A stretch of 64,000 nucleotides of DNA, from the NCBI GenBank assembly GCA_018873245.2, contig JAEMBT020000008.1, forward strand, positions 9,268,238 to 9,332,237. Direction: 5' to 3'. Of this stretch, positions 10,676 to 22,968 are shown in pieces. The DNA is from Archegozetes longisetosus. Taxonomy: Eukaryota; Arthropoda; Arachnida; Sarcoptiformes; Trhypochthoniidae. Made by a program: the position numbers and the translations under genes. The notes under the pieces were generated by a model that made no database searches, was not told where the DNA came from, and was given only the letters and a program-made list of their open reading frames with translations. Position 1 is the stretch's first letter; the number at the start of each line of letters is the position of its first letter.

Positions 10676-13600
10676 CTAAAAACTTTCATCTTGTAGTATT
10701 AGCCTACGACCACATACCTTTGAGTTTACTGAATTCTCTGTTTTAGAAAACTTGCTTCCAGAAAAACTGACATTGTTGTTAGAATGATAACAAGCTTTGA
10801 AACTATCCATGAACTCATTTATATTGGCAGCAGTATCTGTTCTCTTTAATATCTTCTTGAAATTGCCTATGATGTTTATTGCATTATTATCTATTCTCCT
10901 TTCTATTAGTTCTTTAGGTGGTGAATAATCCTTTGGCAAAGTGTACTTTTCTCCTGTAAATGTTCTGATTAGTAAATCAAATAATGCAATAGCTCCATTG
11001 ACACTAATTTGTAAAAATCTTGATGAGTTATTATTCATAGGTGTGTTTTCTTGTTGCATAGGAGGCAAGATAGGAATACATTGAAAAGAAGTAAACCATC
11101 CGCTTGTGGGGTTCAACATAATGTTTGCCCATGTAAACAAAATATTTATCGAAGATGGTCTGCTTGCAGCACTACTTGCTACCATCTCAATATCACGACG
11201 ACTGCGCTGATGTGTATTCCTTCTTTTCTGTTCTCGCTTTAAGAATACTGCTACAGTTTTACTGTTAGTTTCTACAGCAATATTTAATGGTTTATTGTTA
11301 TTTTTATTTTTAGCGTTAATATCAGCGCCTTTATCGATAAGAAGCTTTACCATACTCAATTGACCACATTTAGCAGCATCATGCAGGGGTGTATTTCCAT
11401 TCGAGTCCTGAGAATTCATATTAGCACCTTTTTCTATTAAATGCCTTGCAATCTCCAAATTGTCTCCCTGAGCGGCTAAGTGTAGTAGTGTTACACCATC
11501 AACACTTTTAATATTAACATCTGCTTCTCTTTCCACTAAATACATTACAATCGGCAAATTACCAACTTTAACGGCCTCATGTAAAATCCCCCAATTCCGC
11601 TTATCAGCACCTTTTTCTACGAGGAATTTTACTAGAGCCAATTTACCTGAATTAACAGCAAAGTATAAAGGTACATGTTCATCGTTACTTTTAGCATTAA
11701 TATCAGCTCCTTTTTCTACTAGATACTTTACTATATTCAATTTATCTTCTTGAACAGCCCAATGTAAAGGTGTATTACCATCTGCATTCTTAGCATTAAT
11801 CTTAGTTCCCATAAAAAGCTCTACTGACTTTGATGTACCATATTTGATAGCAGCTTGTAGGGGTGTAATATTATTCAGACTTGCCATTTTATTCACAAGT
11901 AGCTTTATAACTTCTAAATTATCATTTTTCTCTGCTAATTCTAAAGGTGTCAAATCATTGTTGGATTTATCATTAATTGCAGCACCTTTATCTAAAAGGA
12001 GTTCAACTAAATTCAAATGACCATTATAAGCAGCCCAGTGTAAAGGTGTCATGCCATCCCTTTGTTTAGTATTAACATAAGCTCCTTTTTCAATAAGTAG
12101 TTTGACAACATCCAGTTTGCCTTCTTTAGCAGCATAGTATAGAGGAGTTGAATCAAAGTTATCTTTAGGGTCAATATCAGCACCTTGACTTAGTAGTAGA
12201 TTAGTAATATTCAAATTACCATTATACGCAGTCCAGTGTAAAGGGGCCCAGCCATCACTTTTCTTTATATTAACATCAGCTCCTTCTTTCACAAGCAGCT
12301 TAATCATGTCCGAATTACCATTATAAACAGCAATGTGTAGAGATGCCCAACCATTATTATTTTTAGAGTTAATATCAGCACCTTTTTCTACAAGAAGTGT
12401 TACTATTTTTAAATCACCTTCTTTTGTAGACAGGTGTAACGGTGTCCAACCTTCCTTGTCTCTGGTATTAATATTAGCACCTTTGCCGAGGAAATCTTTA
12501 ATTTTATCAATATCTTTATGATTTACAGCGTGGAACAATTCCTTATCCAATAGAAATCTAAAAACTTCGGGATAACTTTCCTTGTTTACAATATCTAATG
12601 GTGTTTTACCATCAGAATTCTTAGCAATAATGTTAGCACCTTTACGTAAAAGAAGTTCAACTACATCCAAGTTGCCATTTTCAGCAGCCAAGTGCAAAGA
12701 TGTACATTCCTTATTATTAGGGGCATTAACATCTGCACCTCTTTCTATGAGAAATTCTGCAACCTCAGCCTTATCCCTTTTCACAGCCGTATGTAAAGGA
12801 GTATTCCCATAAGTATTAACAACATTAATGTTAGCCTTTTTCTCATCTAAAAGGTACTTTACTACATTCAAGTGACCATAAAATGCAGCAGATTCTAAAG
12901 GAGTAACACCATTTATGTCAGCAACATTAACATCAGAACGCTCATTAAAAAGAAGTTTTACAACGTCCGATCTACCTTCTTGAGCAGCTAAGTGTAAAGG
13001 AGTAAGACCATCCCTACTTTTAGCATTTACGTTGGCGCCTTTATTGATAATGATCTCAACTAAATTAGGATTAAACCGAGCAGCATAGTGTAAAGACGTC
13101 CAGCCATAATTATCTATAGCATTAATATCAGTTTCATTTTTTATAAAGAACTCAACAATATTTGATGTTCCAAATCTAGCAACAGCATGTAAAGGTAACA
13201 TTTTATGCGAACTAGCTAATTTATTCATAAGAAGTTCTACTATATCATTGGTATCTGCCAAATCTAATGATGTTGAACTTGAATTAGTTTTAGCATTGAT
13301 GTCAGCACCCTTATCAAGAAGAAATGAGACGACATTTGAATGACCATTAAAAGCAGCCCAGTGTAGCAAAGTCCAACCATCTTTGTCAGGTGCGTTAAAA
13401 TTGGCACCTTTTTCTACAAGATATTTTACTATATTCAAGCTACCTGAATAAGCAGCTCTGTGAAGTGGAGTCCAACCCTGATTATCAGCAACCGTAAAAT
13501 CAGCACCTTTTGCTACAAGATATTCTACTATATCCAAGCTACCTGAATAAGCAGCTCTGTGAAGTGGAGTCCAGCCCTCTTTGTCTGTGACCCAAAAATC

Positions 13601-16600
13601 GGCACCTTTTTCTATAAGGAACTTCACTACATCCCATTTACTCTGTTTAGCAGCTCTGTGAAGTGGAGTCCAGCCCTCCTTGTCAGTGACCGTGAAATCG
13701 GCACCTTTTTCTACGAGGAACTTTACTACATCCCATTTATCTCCTTTAGCAGCTCTGTGAAGTGGAGTCCAGCCCTCCTTGTCAGTGACCGTGAAATCGG
13801 CACCTTTTTCTACGAGGAACTTTACTACATCCCATTTATCTCCTTTAGCAGCTCTATGAAATGGAGTCCAGCCCTCTTTGTCAGTGATCGTAAAATCGGC
13901 ACCTTTTTCTACGAGGAACTTTACTACATCCCATTTATCTCCTTTAGCAGCTCTGTGAAGTGGAGTCCAGCCCTCTTTGTCAGAGACAGTGAAATCGGCA
14001 CCTTTTTCTACGAGGAACTTTACTACATCTAATTTCCCCCAATTAGCAGCTCTGTGAAGTGGAGTCCAGCCATCTTTGTCAGTGACCGTGAAATCGGCAC
14101 CTTTTTCTACGAGGAACTTTACTACATCTAATTTCCCCCAATTAGCAGCTCTGTGAAGTGGAGTCCAGCCATCTTTGTCAGTGACCGTGAAATCGGCACC
14201 TTTTTCTACGAGGAACTTCACTACATCCAAGTTATCAGCAGCTCTGTGAAGTGGAGTCCAGCCCTCTTTGTCAGTGACCGTAAAATCAGCACCTTTTTCT
14301 ACGAGGAACTTTACTACATCCCATTTATCTCCTTTAGCAGCTCTGTGAAGTGGAGTCCAGCCCTCCTTGTCAGTGACCGTGAAATCGGCACCTTTTTCTA
14401 CGAGGAACTTTACTACATCCCATTTATCTCCTTTAGCAGCTCTATGAAGTGGAGTCCAGCCCTCCTTGTCAGTGACCGTGAAATCGGCACCTTTTTCTAC
14501 GAGGAACTTCACTACATCCCATTTATCTCCTTTAGCAGCTCTGTGAAGTGGAGTCCAGCCCTCCTTGTCAGTGACCGTGAAATCGGCACCTTTTTCTACG
14601 AGGAACTTCACTACATCCCATTTATCTCCTTTAGCAGCTCTATGAAGTGGAGTCCAGCCCTCCTTGTCAGTGACCGTGAAATCGGCACCTTTTTCTACGA
14701 GGAACTTCACTACATCCCATTTATCTCCTTTAGCAGCTCTGTGAAGTGGAGTCCAGCCCTCCTTGTCAGTGACCGTGAAATCGGCACCTTTTTCTACGAG
14801 GAACTTTACTACATCTAATTTCCCCCAATTAGCAGCTCTGTGAAGTGGAGTCCAGCCCTCCTTGTCAGTGACCGTGAAATCGGCACCTTTTTCTACGAGG
14901 AACTTCACTACATCCAAGTTATCAGCAGCTCTGTGAAGTGGAGTCCAGCCCTCTTTGTCAGTGACCGTGAAATCGGCACCTTTTTCTACGAGGAACTTTA
15001 CTACATCTAATTTCCCCCAATTAGCAGCTCTGTGAAGTGGAGTCCAGCCCTCTTTGTCAGTGACCGTAAAATCAGCACCTTTTTCTACGAGGAACTTTAC
15101 TACATCCCATTTATCTCCTTTAGCAGCTCTGTGAAGTGGAGTCCAGCCCTCCTTGTCAGTGACCGTGAAATCGGCACCTTTTTCTACGAGGAACTTTACT
15201 ACATCTAATTTCCCCCAATTAGCAGCTCTGTGAAGTGGAGTCCAGCCCTCCTTGTCAGTGACCGTGAAATCGGCACCTTTTTCTACGAGGAACTTCACTA
15301 CATCCAAGTTATCAGCAGCTCTGTGAAGTGGAGTCCAGCCCTCTTTGTCAGTGACCGTGAAATCGGCACCTTTTTCTACGAGGAACTTTACTACATCTAA
15401 TTTCCCCCAATTAGCAGCTCTGTGAAGTGGAGTCCAGCCATCTTTGTCAGTGACCGTGAAATCGGCACCTTTTTCTACGAGGAACTTCACTACATCCAAG
15501 TTATCAGCAGCTCTGTGAAGTGGAGTCCAGCCCTCTTTGTCAGTGACCGTGAAATCGGCACCTTTTTCTACGAGGAACTTCACTACATCCCATTTATCTC
15601 CTTTAGCAGCTCTGTGAAGTGGAGTCCAGCCCTCCTTGTCAGTGACCGTGAAATCGGCACCTTTTTCTACGAGGAACTTCACTACATCCCATTTATCTCC
15701 TTTAGCAGCTCTGTGAAGTGGAGTCCAGCCCTCCTTGTCAGTGACCGTGAAATCGGCACCTTTTTCTACGAGGAACTTCACTACATCCCATTTATCTCCT
15801 TTAGCAGCTCTGTGAAGTGGAGTCCAGCCCTCCTTGTCAGTGACCGTGAAATCGGCACCTTTTTCTACGAGGAACTTCACTACATCCCATTTATCTCCTT
15901 TAGCAGCTCTGTGAAGTGGAGTCCAGCCCTCCTTGTCAGTGACCGTGAAATCGGCACCTTTTTCTACGAGGAACTTCACTACATCCCATTTATCTCCTTT
16001 AGCAGCTCTGTGAAGTGGAGTCCAGCCCTCCTTGTCAGTGACCGTGAAATCGGCACCTTTTTCTACGAGGAACTTTACTACATCTAATTTCCCCCAATTA
16101 GCAGCTCTGTGAAGTGGAGTCCAGCCCTCTTTGTCAGTGACCGTAAAATCAGCACCTTTTTCTACGAGGAACTTCACTACATCCCATTTATCTCCTTTAG
16201 CAGCTCTATGAAGTGGAGTCCAGCCCTCCTTGTCAGTGACCGTGAAATCGGCACCTTTTTCTACGAGGAACTTACTACATCCCATTTATCTCCTTTAGCA
16301 GCTCTGTGAAGTGGAGTCCAGCCCTCCTTGTCAGTGACCGTGAAATCGGCACCTTTTTCTACGAGGAACTTTACTACATCTAATTTCCCCCAATTAGCAG
16401 CTCTGTGAAGTGGAGTCCAGCCCTCCTTGTCAGTGACCGTGAAATCGGCACCTTTTTCTACGAGGAACTTCACTACATCCAAGTTATCAGCAGCTCTGTG
16501 AAGTGGAGTCCAGCCCTCTTTGTCAGTGACCGTGAAATCGGCACCTTTTTCTACGAGGAACTTCACTACATCCCATTTATCTCCTTTAGCAGCTCTGTGA

Positions 16601-18405
16601 AGTGGAGTCCAGCCCTCCTTGTCAGTGACCGTGAAATCGGCACCTTTTTCTACGAGGAACTTCACTACATCCAAGTTATCAGCAGCTCTGTGAAGTGGAG
16701 TCCAGCCCTCTTTGTCAGTGACCGTGAAATCGGCACCTTTTTCTACGAGGAACTTCACTACATCCCATTTATCTCCTTTAGCAGCTCTGTGAAGTGGAGT
16801 CCAGCCCTCTTTGTCAGTGACCGTGAAATCGGCACCTTTTTCTACGAGGAACTTCACTACATCCCATTTATCTCCTTTAGCAGCTCTGTGAAGTGGAGTC
16901 CAGCCCTCCTTGTCAGTGACCGTGAAATCGGCACCTTTTTCTACGAGGAACTTCACTACATCCCATTTATCTCCTTTAGCAGCTCTGTGAAGTGGAGTCC
17001 AGCCCTCCTTGTCAGTGACCGTGAAATCGGCACCTTTTTCTACGAGGAACTTTACTACATCTAATTTCCCCCAATTAGCAGCTCTGTGAAGTGGAGTCCA
17101 GCCCTCCTTGTCAGTGACCGTGAAATCGGCACCTTTTTCTACGAGGAACTTCACTACATCCAAGTTATCAGCAGCTCTGTGAAGTGGAGTCCAGCCCTCT
17201 TTGTCAGTGACCGTGAAATCGGCACCTTTTTCTACGAGGAACTTCACTACATCCCATTTATCTCCTTTAGCAGCTCTGTGAAGTGGAGTCCAGCCCTCCT
17301 TGTCAGTGACCGTGAAATCGGCACCTTTTTCTACGAGGAACTTCACTACATCCCATTTATCTCCTTTAGCAGCTCTGTGAAGTGGAGTCCAGCCCTCCTT
17401 GTCAGTGACCGTGAAATCGGCACCTTTTTCTACGAGGAACTTACTACATCCCATTTATCTCCTTTAGCAGCTCTGTGAAGTGGAGTCCAGCCCTCCTTGT
17501 CAGTGACCGTGAAATCGGCACCTTTTTCTACGAGGAACTTTACTACATCTAATTTCCCCAATTAGCAGCTCTGTGAAGTGGAGTCCAGCCTCTTTGTCAG
17601 TGACCGTGAAATCGGCACCTTTTTCTACGAGGAACTTCACTACATCCAAGTTATCAGCAGCTCTGTGAAGTGGAGTCCAGCCCTCTTTGTCAGTGACCGT
17701 GAAATCGGCACCTTTTCTACGAGGAACTTTACTACATCTAATTTCCCCCAATTAGCAGCTCTGTGAAGTGGAGTCCAGCCATCTTTGTCAGTGACCGTGA
17801 AATCGGCACCTTTTTCTACGAGGAACTTCACTACATCCAAGTTATCAGCAGCTCTGTGAAGTGGAGTCCAGCCCTCTTTGTCAGTGACCGTGAAATCGGC
17901 ACCTTTTTCTATAAGGAACTTTACTACATCTAATTTCCCCAATTAGCAGCTCTGTGAAGTGGAGTCCAGCCATCTTTGTCAGTGACCGTGAAATCGGCAC
18001 CTTTTTCTATAAGAACTTCACTACATCCAAGTTATCAGCAGCTCTGTGAAGTGGAGTCCAGCCCTCTTTGTCAGTGACCGTGAAATCGGCACCTTTTTCT
18101 ATAAGGAACTTCACTACATCTAAGTTATCAGCAGCTCTGTGAAGTGGAGTCCAGCCCTCTTTGTCAGTGACCGTGAAATCGGCACCTTTTTCTACGAGGA
18201 ACTTTACTACATCTAATTTCCCCCAATTAGCAGCTCTGTGAAGTGGAGTCCAGCCATCTTTGTCAGTGACCGTGAAATCGGCACCTTTTTCTATAAGAAA
18301 CTTTACTACATCCCATTGACCGCTATAAGCAGCTTTTTGTAGTGGAGTCCAGTCATCTTCATCAGAAATCGTATAATCCTCAATATCTGTCTCAGTTATT
18401 GTCAT
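10676..18405 (-). CDS. Giant ankyrin-repeat protein with latrotoxin-type C-terminal region (frameshifted in this assembly)
   Basis: Read from the ATG at 18405, ankyrin units begin about 16 residues in, at DDWTPLQKAA. They continue for roughly 70 units to near 11.25 kb with no visible intron. The longest unbroken frame is 10676-16285 (1,869 codons). The first two thirds are nearly identical 33- or 31-residue units (GWTPLHRAA...FLVEKGADF). The last third is diverged ankyrin units. The C-terminus has two basic, furin-like clusters (KRR, RSRRD), then SSAASRPSSINILFTWAN and about 170 further residues. This resembles the C-terminal region of latrotoxins and of latrotoxin-like ankyrin proteins of arthropod endosymbionts (from memory of the family). 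The N-terminal channel-forming region of spider latrotoxins is absent, as are a signal peptide and TM segments. Seven single-base deletions between 16.27 and 18.02 kb break the frame. Function is unknown; it could be a host gene, a laterally acquired endosymbiont gene, or a pseudogene. Confidence 0.8.
13660..18300 (-). repeat. Homogenised 99/93-bp tandem array inside the ankyrin gene
   Basis: Units differ mainly in the helix linker: type K (KGDKWDVV, 99 bp), type N (NWGKLDVV, 99 bp) and type D (DNLDVV, 93 bp). Within the unbroken frame the order from its 5' end is K N KKKKK D N D N K N D N KKKKK D N N KKKK. Flanking units are almost identical at the base level, including synonymous positions. 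This indicates recent expansion or gene conversion rather than selection on protein alone. Toward 13.4 kb the units diverge (YSGSLDIV, YSGSLNIV). Confidence 0.9.
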
Positions 18406-19201
18406 GTTGACCTATTACCTATATTGATTTATTGATGATTTATTGTTAGTTTTGTTATGTTTTAATGTCGATATTAACTCCTAGGAATAAAATGTAGATA
18501 TATTTATTTATTGTAATGTCTTAATTTTTCAAATAGGTAATATAAATCAGATTATATTTACTTTAAAAAATTTAACGCTATCTTAATTATCTGAAAGCTG
18601 TTTCATACGTTAAGCTTTTTCACCAATTATTATTTTATATATATTATAATAAAGGGGGATGCTTACAAATGGCCCAACTAAATTCTCATTTAAATTTGAT
18701 ATCAAAATGTTAGGCATGACAAGTAGAGTCTAAATATACAAATGTATATGTCCCAGGTCACGATGGTCACGAAATGTTGACCCATATGACCACGAAAATG
18801 TTACTTTCAGACGATAAAGGAATTTAAAGGCTCGATATAAACAATAAATCACGAATCTATAGTATTTCATTACAGAGGATTTAAAATTCCTATATCTTTT
18901 CTATTGGATAACTTAGATATATCACACATCAAATTAAAATTTTAAAATTTGTTATTAAATGTCAAGATATTAGTCATTGTTTTCAATGTAAAGATAAATT
19001 CGATTCTACTGACTGATAAATATTTGTAATTAAATTTGAATTTTGATTAATTTTGTTGACTTTAATTTTAATGTGTTGTTATAACTATTGAATATTTTCT
19101 AATTTGTGGGTGTAAACCTTGTCTTTCACATATCCTCAAAGGAAAAAAATCAACAAGAGTGATATTAGGTGAACGCACTGACCATGGACTGTTCCGCTGT
19201 T
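18406..19201. other. Upstream region of the ankyrin gene; no gene seen
   Basis: This is the 5' side of the minus-strand ankyrin gene. It is AT-rich without a convincing core promoter or upstream exon. A short segment around 18.75-18.83 kb (GGTCACGATGGTCACG, ACTTTCAGACGATAAAGG) faintly resembles motifs of the foldback at 19.2-20.1 kb. Confidence 0.35.
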
Positions 19202-20082
19202 TAGTAAGTCGGATTTCGATTCGAACTTTATTTAAGAAATAGAACATAGCAATCTGATGACAAAGACATGTGACCTTAAGATCACTTTCAGATGGTTACT
19301 TTCAGATCATTTTCATCTAATTTCTTCAATGTGAGTATATACCCGATAGACACAAAATATACATCGTTGGAATTTTCCTGACCATACTTATCGAATGAGT
19401 CTATACTCGAGGTTATTCAAATCCATTCAGCGTCATTCAAATTTTTTTATTTTGAATGTCGAATCTCGGGTTTGACTCTAATATGGGGTTATTTCAATAA
19501 AAAATATATGGTTTAAATCGCTTTAAATCGCTTAAAGTGATTTCAGATAAATAATAATTATGATGTAATGCTTAAAATCTTTTCGTGTATGTTATGTTCA
19601 TTTTAAGACTCTTGGTGTCGTGCAACCATAAAGTTATGGCTTGTTAGTTCATAAAAATACGCAGAATCAAGTATTATTTCTTATCAGTGTATCACAAAAT
19701 TTTTAGCATCATAATAGTTGCGGAAAGATACGAATTTAGTCTATCTAAAATCTTTTCAAGAGATTAATCCTACATAATTGTTAATCGAAATACTCTTCGT
19801 ATTAGAGTCAAACCTGAGATTCGACATTCAAAGTCCAAAACTTAAATAACGCTGAATGAACTTGAATAACCTCGAGTATAGACTCGTTCGATAAGTATGG
19901 TCAAGAAAATTCCAATGATGTATATTTTGTGTCTATCGGATATATACTCACATTAAAGATATTAGATGAAAATGATCTGAAAGTAACCATTTGAGAGTGA
20001 TCTAAGGTCACATGTCTTTGTCATCAGATTGCTATGTTCTGTTTGTCAAATAAAGCTCGAATTGAAATTCGACTTACTAAAT
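19202..20082. mobile_element. Foldback element with arms of about 285 bp
   Basis: The left arm 19202-19485 and the right arm 19798-20082 are inverted copies. Shared blocks include TAGTAAGTCG, GAACATAGCAATCTGATGAC, AAGACATGTGACCTTA, GATGTATATTTTGTGTCTATCGG in variant form, CGAGTATAGACTCG and GTCGAATCTCGGGTTTGA. The spacer is about 312 bases with no coding capacity. A more distant copy of the CTCGAGTAT...CCAACGATATATAAT motif follows at 20.10-20.21 kb. No transposase or clear target-site duplication is visible. The class is unknown (foldback/MITE-like). Confidence 0.75.
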
Positions 20083-20214
20083 CAAAAAAGTCGAATTATC
20101 ACGTTGGCCTCGGATGACCTCGAGTATGACCTCAATCAACTCGTATGGCGAGACGAGTCCAACGATATATAATTTATGCGCCTACGAAGTCGGAAACATA
20201 CTCGTTCACGTTTA

Positions 20215-22846
20215 CTATAGTCTAACCATATAGTTTATATTGAAAAATCTATTGTTGATATTAGACAAAAATCGCGCGCTCAGCATCTCTTGTTATGACA
20301 CCTCAGCTTCTATGAATAATAGGCATATTTTAAGATACATTTCTTTTTTAAAAAATGTATGACACCAGAAATCGTTCCCCTATTAATCATCATTTATTTC
20401 GATTATATGTAAACTTTGAATATTCAAAATTTTGTTAACTTTTTCTCCCTAGTTATTCATACTTCAGTACTTTATAACTATTAAGTGATTTTAACTATAG
20501 AAAAGTCAAAAATCTGCCTCCTTTTTGTCTCTTTGACTGCACAACAACTGACGGTTCTCTGGCTATCTTCGCACTGACAAAAGTACCCGAATATGGCCGA
20601 AAATGTTATGTGAAAATGTAAAATTTAAGTAAAAATTAAAGGATTTAGGTTACACATGTTTCTAAGGCTGAAATGCATTGTCTGCTATTATACGATTAAT
20701 CTTAATTAGAAATATAATATTGAGCTATAGTAATAAAAAATATCAGAAATTCATCGAAAAATGAATTTAGATTATGATTAATGCAGTTTGTAATAGATAA
20801 CTTGAAACTTTATTCCATCACTCGAAGTTACTCTACTTTCAAATACCAAATGTCCACATGGACACATTCTCTCAGCAAAATTTGAACATCAGTCCTTGCT
20901 CAAAAACATAACTTCATGACAACAGTTGAATATCACTACAGTTATGGATCTCAACCAGTTCTCGAATACGAATCAACAATGATATGCTGGAATCGACCAG
21001 TCATTACAGATCGAACATTCATCGTCAATAAACCAGATATAATCAACTAATCTGTCAGGTTAGTTCTAGAAAGTTTCAAATCGAATTTTCTAAAAATTGA
21101 CTTATTAATGGATTGTCATACTATAACATGAGCACTATAATTCTATCAATTCAGGTCTTCGAAACTCAATCTGGTTATGCTATATTAGATGAAATTATAA
21201 TCACTGAAAGAAAGGTACAAGTTCTGCTGCTTTTACATTCACTTTTAAGAGTTTTAAATGAGAATTTTGCTTCCATTAAAAAATCTTATTCTCATAATCA
21301 GTAATGTGATCAAACATTGATGTGATTTTTCTCATAATATAATTTTTCTATCTAGAACTTTCTAGTGCTAACACAACGAAATATAAAATCAATAAAACAG
21401 CAGCCAAATTTATTGAATTTTTATCTGAAAATCAACTGATTTTTCTGAACAATATTAACAAACCGACTTCAACCGAGTAGATATGGAGAATCTATAATAG
21501 ACCTAACAACTTCTAATCAAATCTATTGATATACAAACGATAGGAAAGAGAGAATATAAAATCGAATTCGGGTCATTGTTATAACAGTTTCTCAATAAAT
21601 ACTGAAAATAATACTAATCATAGCAACTTAAACAACAGCTTTGATTACTATCCATCAATTCATATCAGTAAAAAATACTGTTTCAAAAACTGCCAATAGG
21701 GTTCTCTTCAAACAACTAGTAGAACAAAAATTGCCAAATAATACTTTTGATCATATTGAAAACGAAGACAAGATAAACCCAAAAGTTAAGCTCTGCGTTC
21801 ACTGTATTCTACGAGAATCGAGAAATACATCTCTCAAAACATAGAATTCGAACTTGTGTTCAGTTTTTCAATCAGAACTGTTGGCTATTAAATTCGCTAA
21901 AATGCTTAAACACTATACTTCGTACCAATAACATAAATAGCTCTACAATAAGTCGAATCGGCTAAATGCGTGATTTAGCTTCAGTTGATAAAAATGAAAT
22001 CATTTCAAGTGACTTTTAAGTCCTATTCTATTTCAGAAACGATCAAACATTTCGCGTCCATTGGTATTCGAAATTAAAAATTTAGTTAAACTTATAGGAA
22101 GTTCGATTAAAATTAGATTATGGTATGATTTCTTGGGTCTCGAAGAGTATTTTTATTGATTTAATCTCAACAATTGGCTTAATTTCCAGAAGTTTATATG
22201 TTTTAATATTGACCGAAGATAAATATTGTACAACTAGATTAGATAATAAATATTTGATGAATAACTCTAAATTTAAAATTATTTAAATGCTTAAAATCGT
22301 GTTTATCAAAAATTGATTCGTAAAAGGATCAATTTCTAATCAAAAAAGATTATTTAAATAAATTTGAAATTAAAGGTTTAAATTATTGAACGGTTATCCC
22401 AATTTAGTGTATTTTACTGGATTTAAGTACAAGTAAATAACTAGTGATCAAATTTTTCTTCTATATTATATAAAATCTGAGAATTCTCGAGTCTCGGGAT
22501 CAACATTTTTGAGACTTGATAAGCTTATTTCTTGATAATACCATGCTCTAATTAAAATAACATTGTTTCGATTAAGGGTTACTCAGATATAGCTGCAGAT
22601 GAGGAACATCCCTTTTAGCTAAAGAAGTGTCAAGACTAGATTAAAGTCAATTGGTATCTAACTTATTTCGGTTCTCATTCGCCAAAGAATATTTTAGGAA
22701 TTGATCACTACTTGAATGGGACGAGGAATGAAGTCCTTATCAAAAGCAATGCACACAAAAATCTATCCATCAATTTATGACAGATTAAAAGCCAAAAACC
22801 TTAAACCAAATTACATTAGATCTCAATTTATCTGAAATCGCGGATA
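20215..22846. other. Intergenic; nothing recognised
   Basis: There are only short, unsupported ORFs on both strands and no splice-consistent coding series. I see no recognisable gene or repeat. Confidence 0.4.
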
Positions 22847-22968
22847 TTTTAAATCAGTGATTCTCAAACGTTTTTTCGTGGACCACCTGAACGTCTAAAA
22901 AATGTTCGCAACCCATTATGACAACTTTTTCAATTAAACATTTTTATTCAATCAAAACCGTGTAATTG

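Noticed and set aside
14153..17064. Plus-strand ORFs of 130-221 codons (repeating WSPALLVSDREIGTFF)
   Set aside because: Antisense shadow of the homogenised ankyrin units; no independent start context or domain.
13660..18300. CRISPR array or satellite DNA
   Set aside because: Periodicity is 99/93 bp, continuous without unique spacers, and encodes ankyrin units in one long frame.
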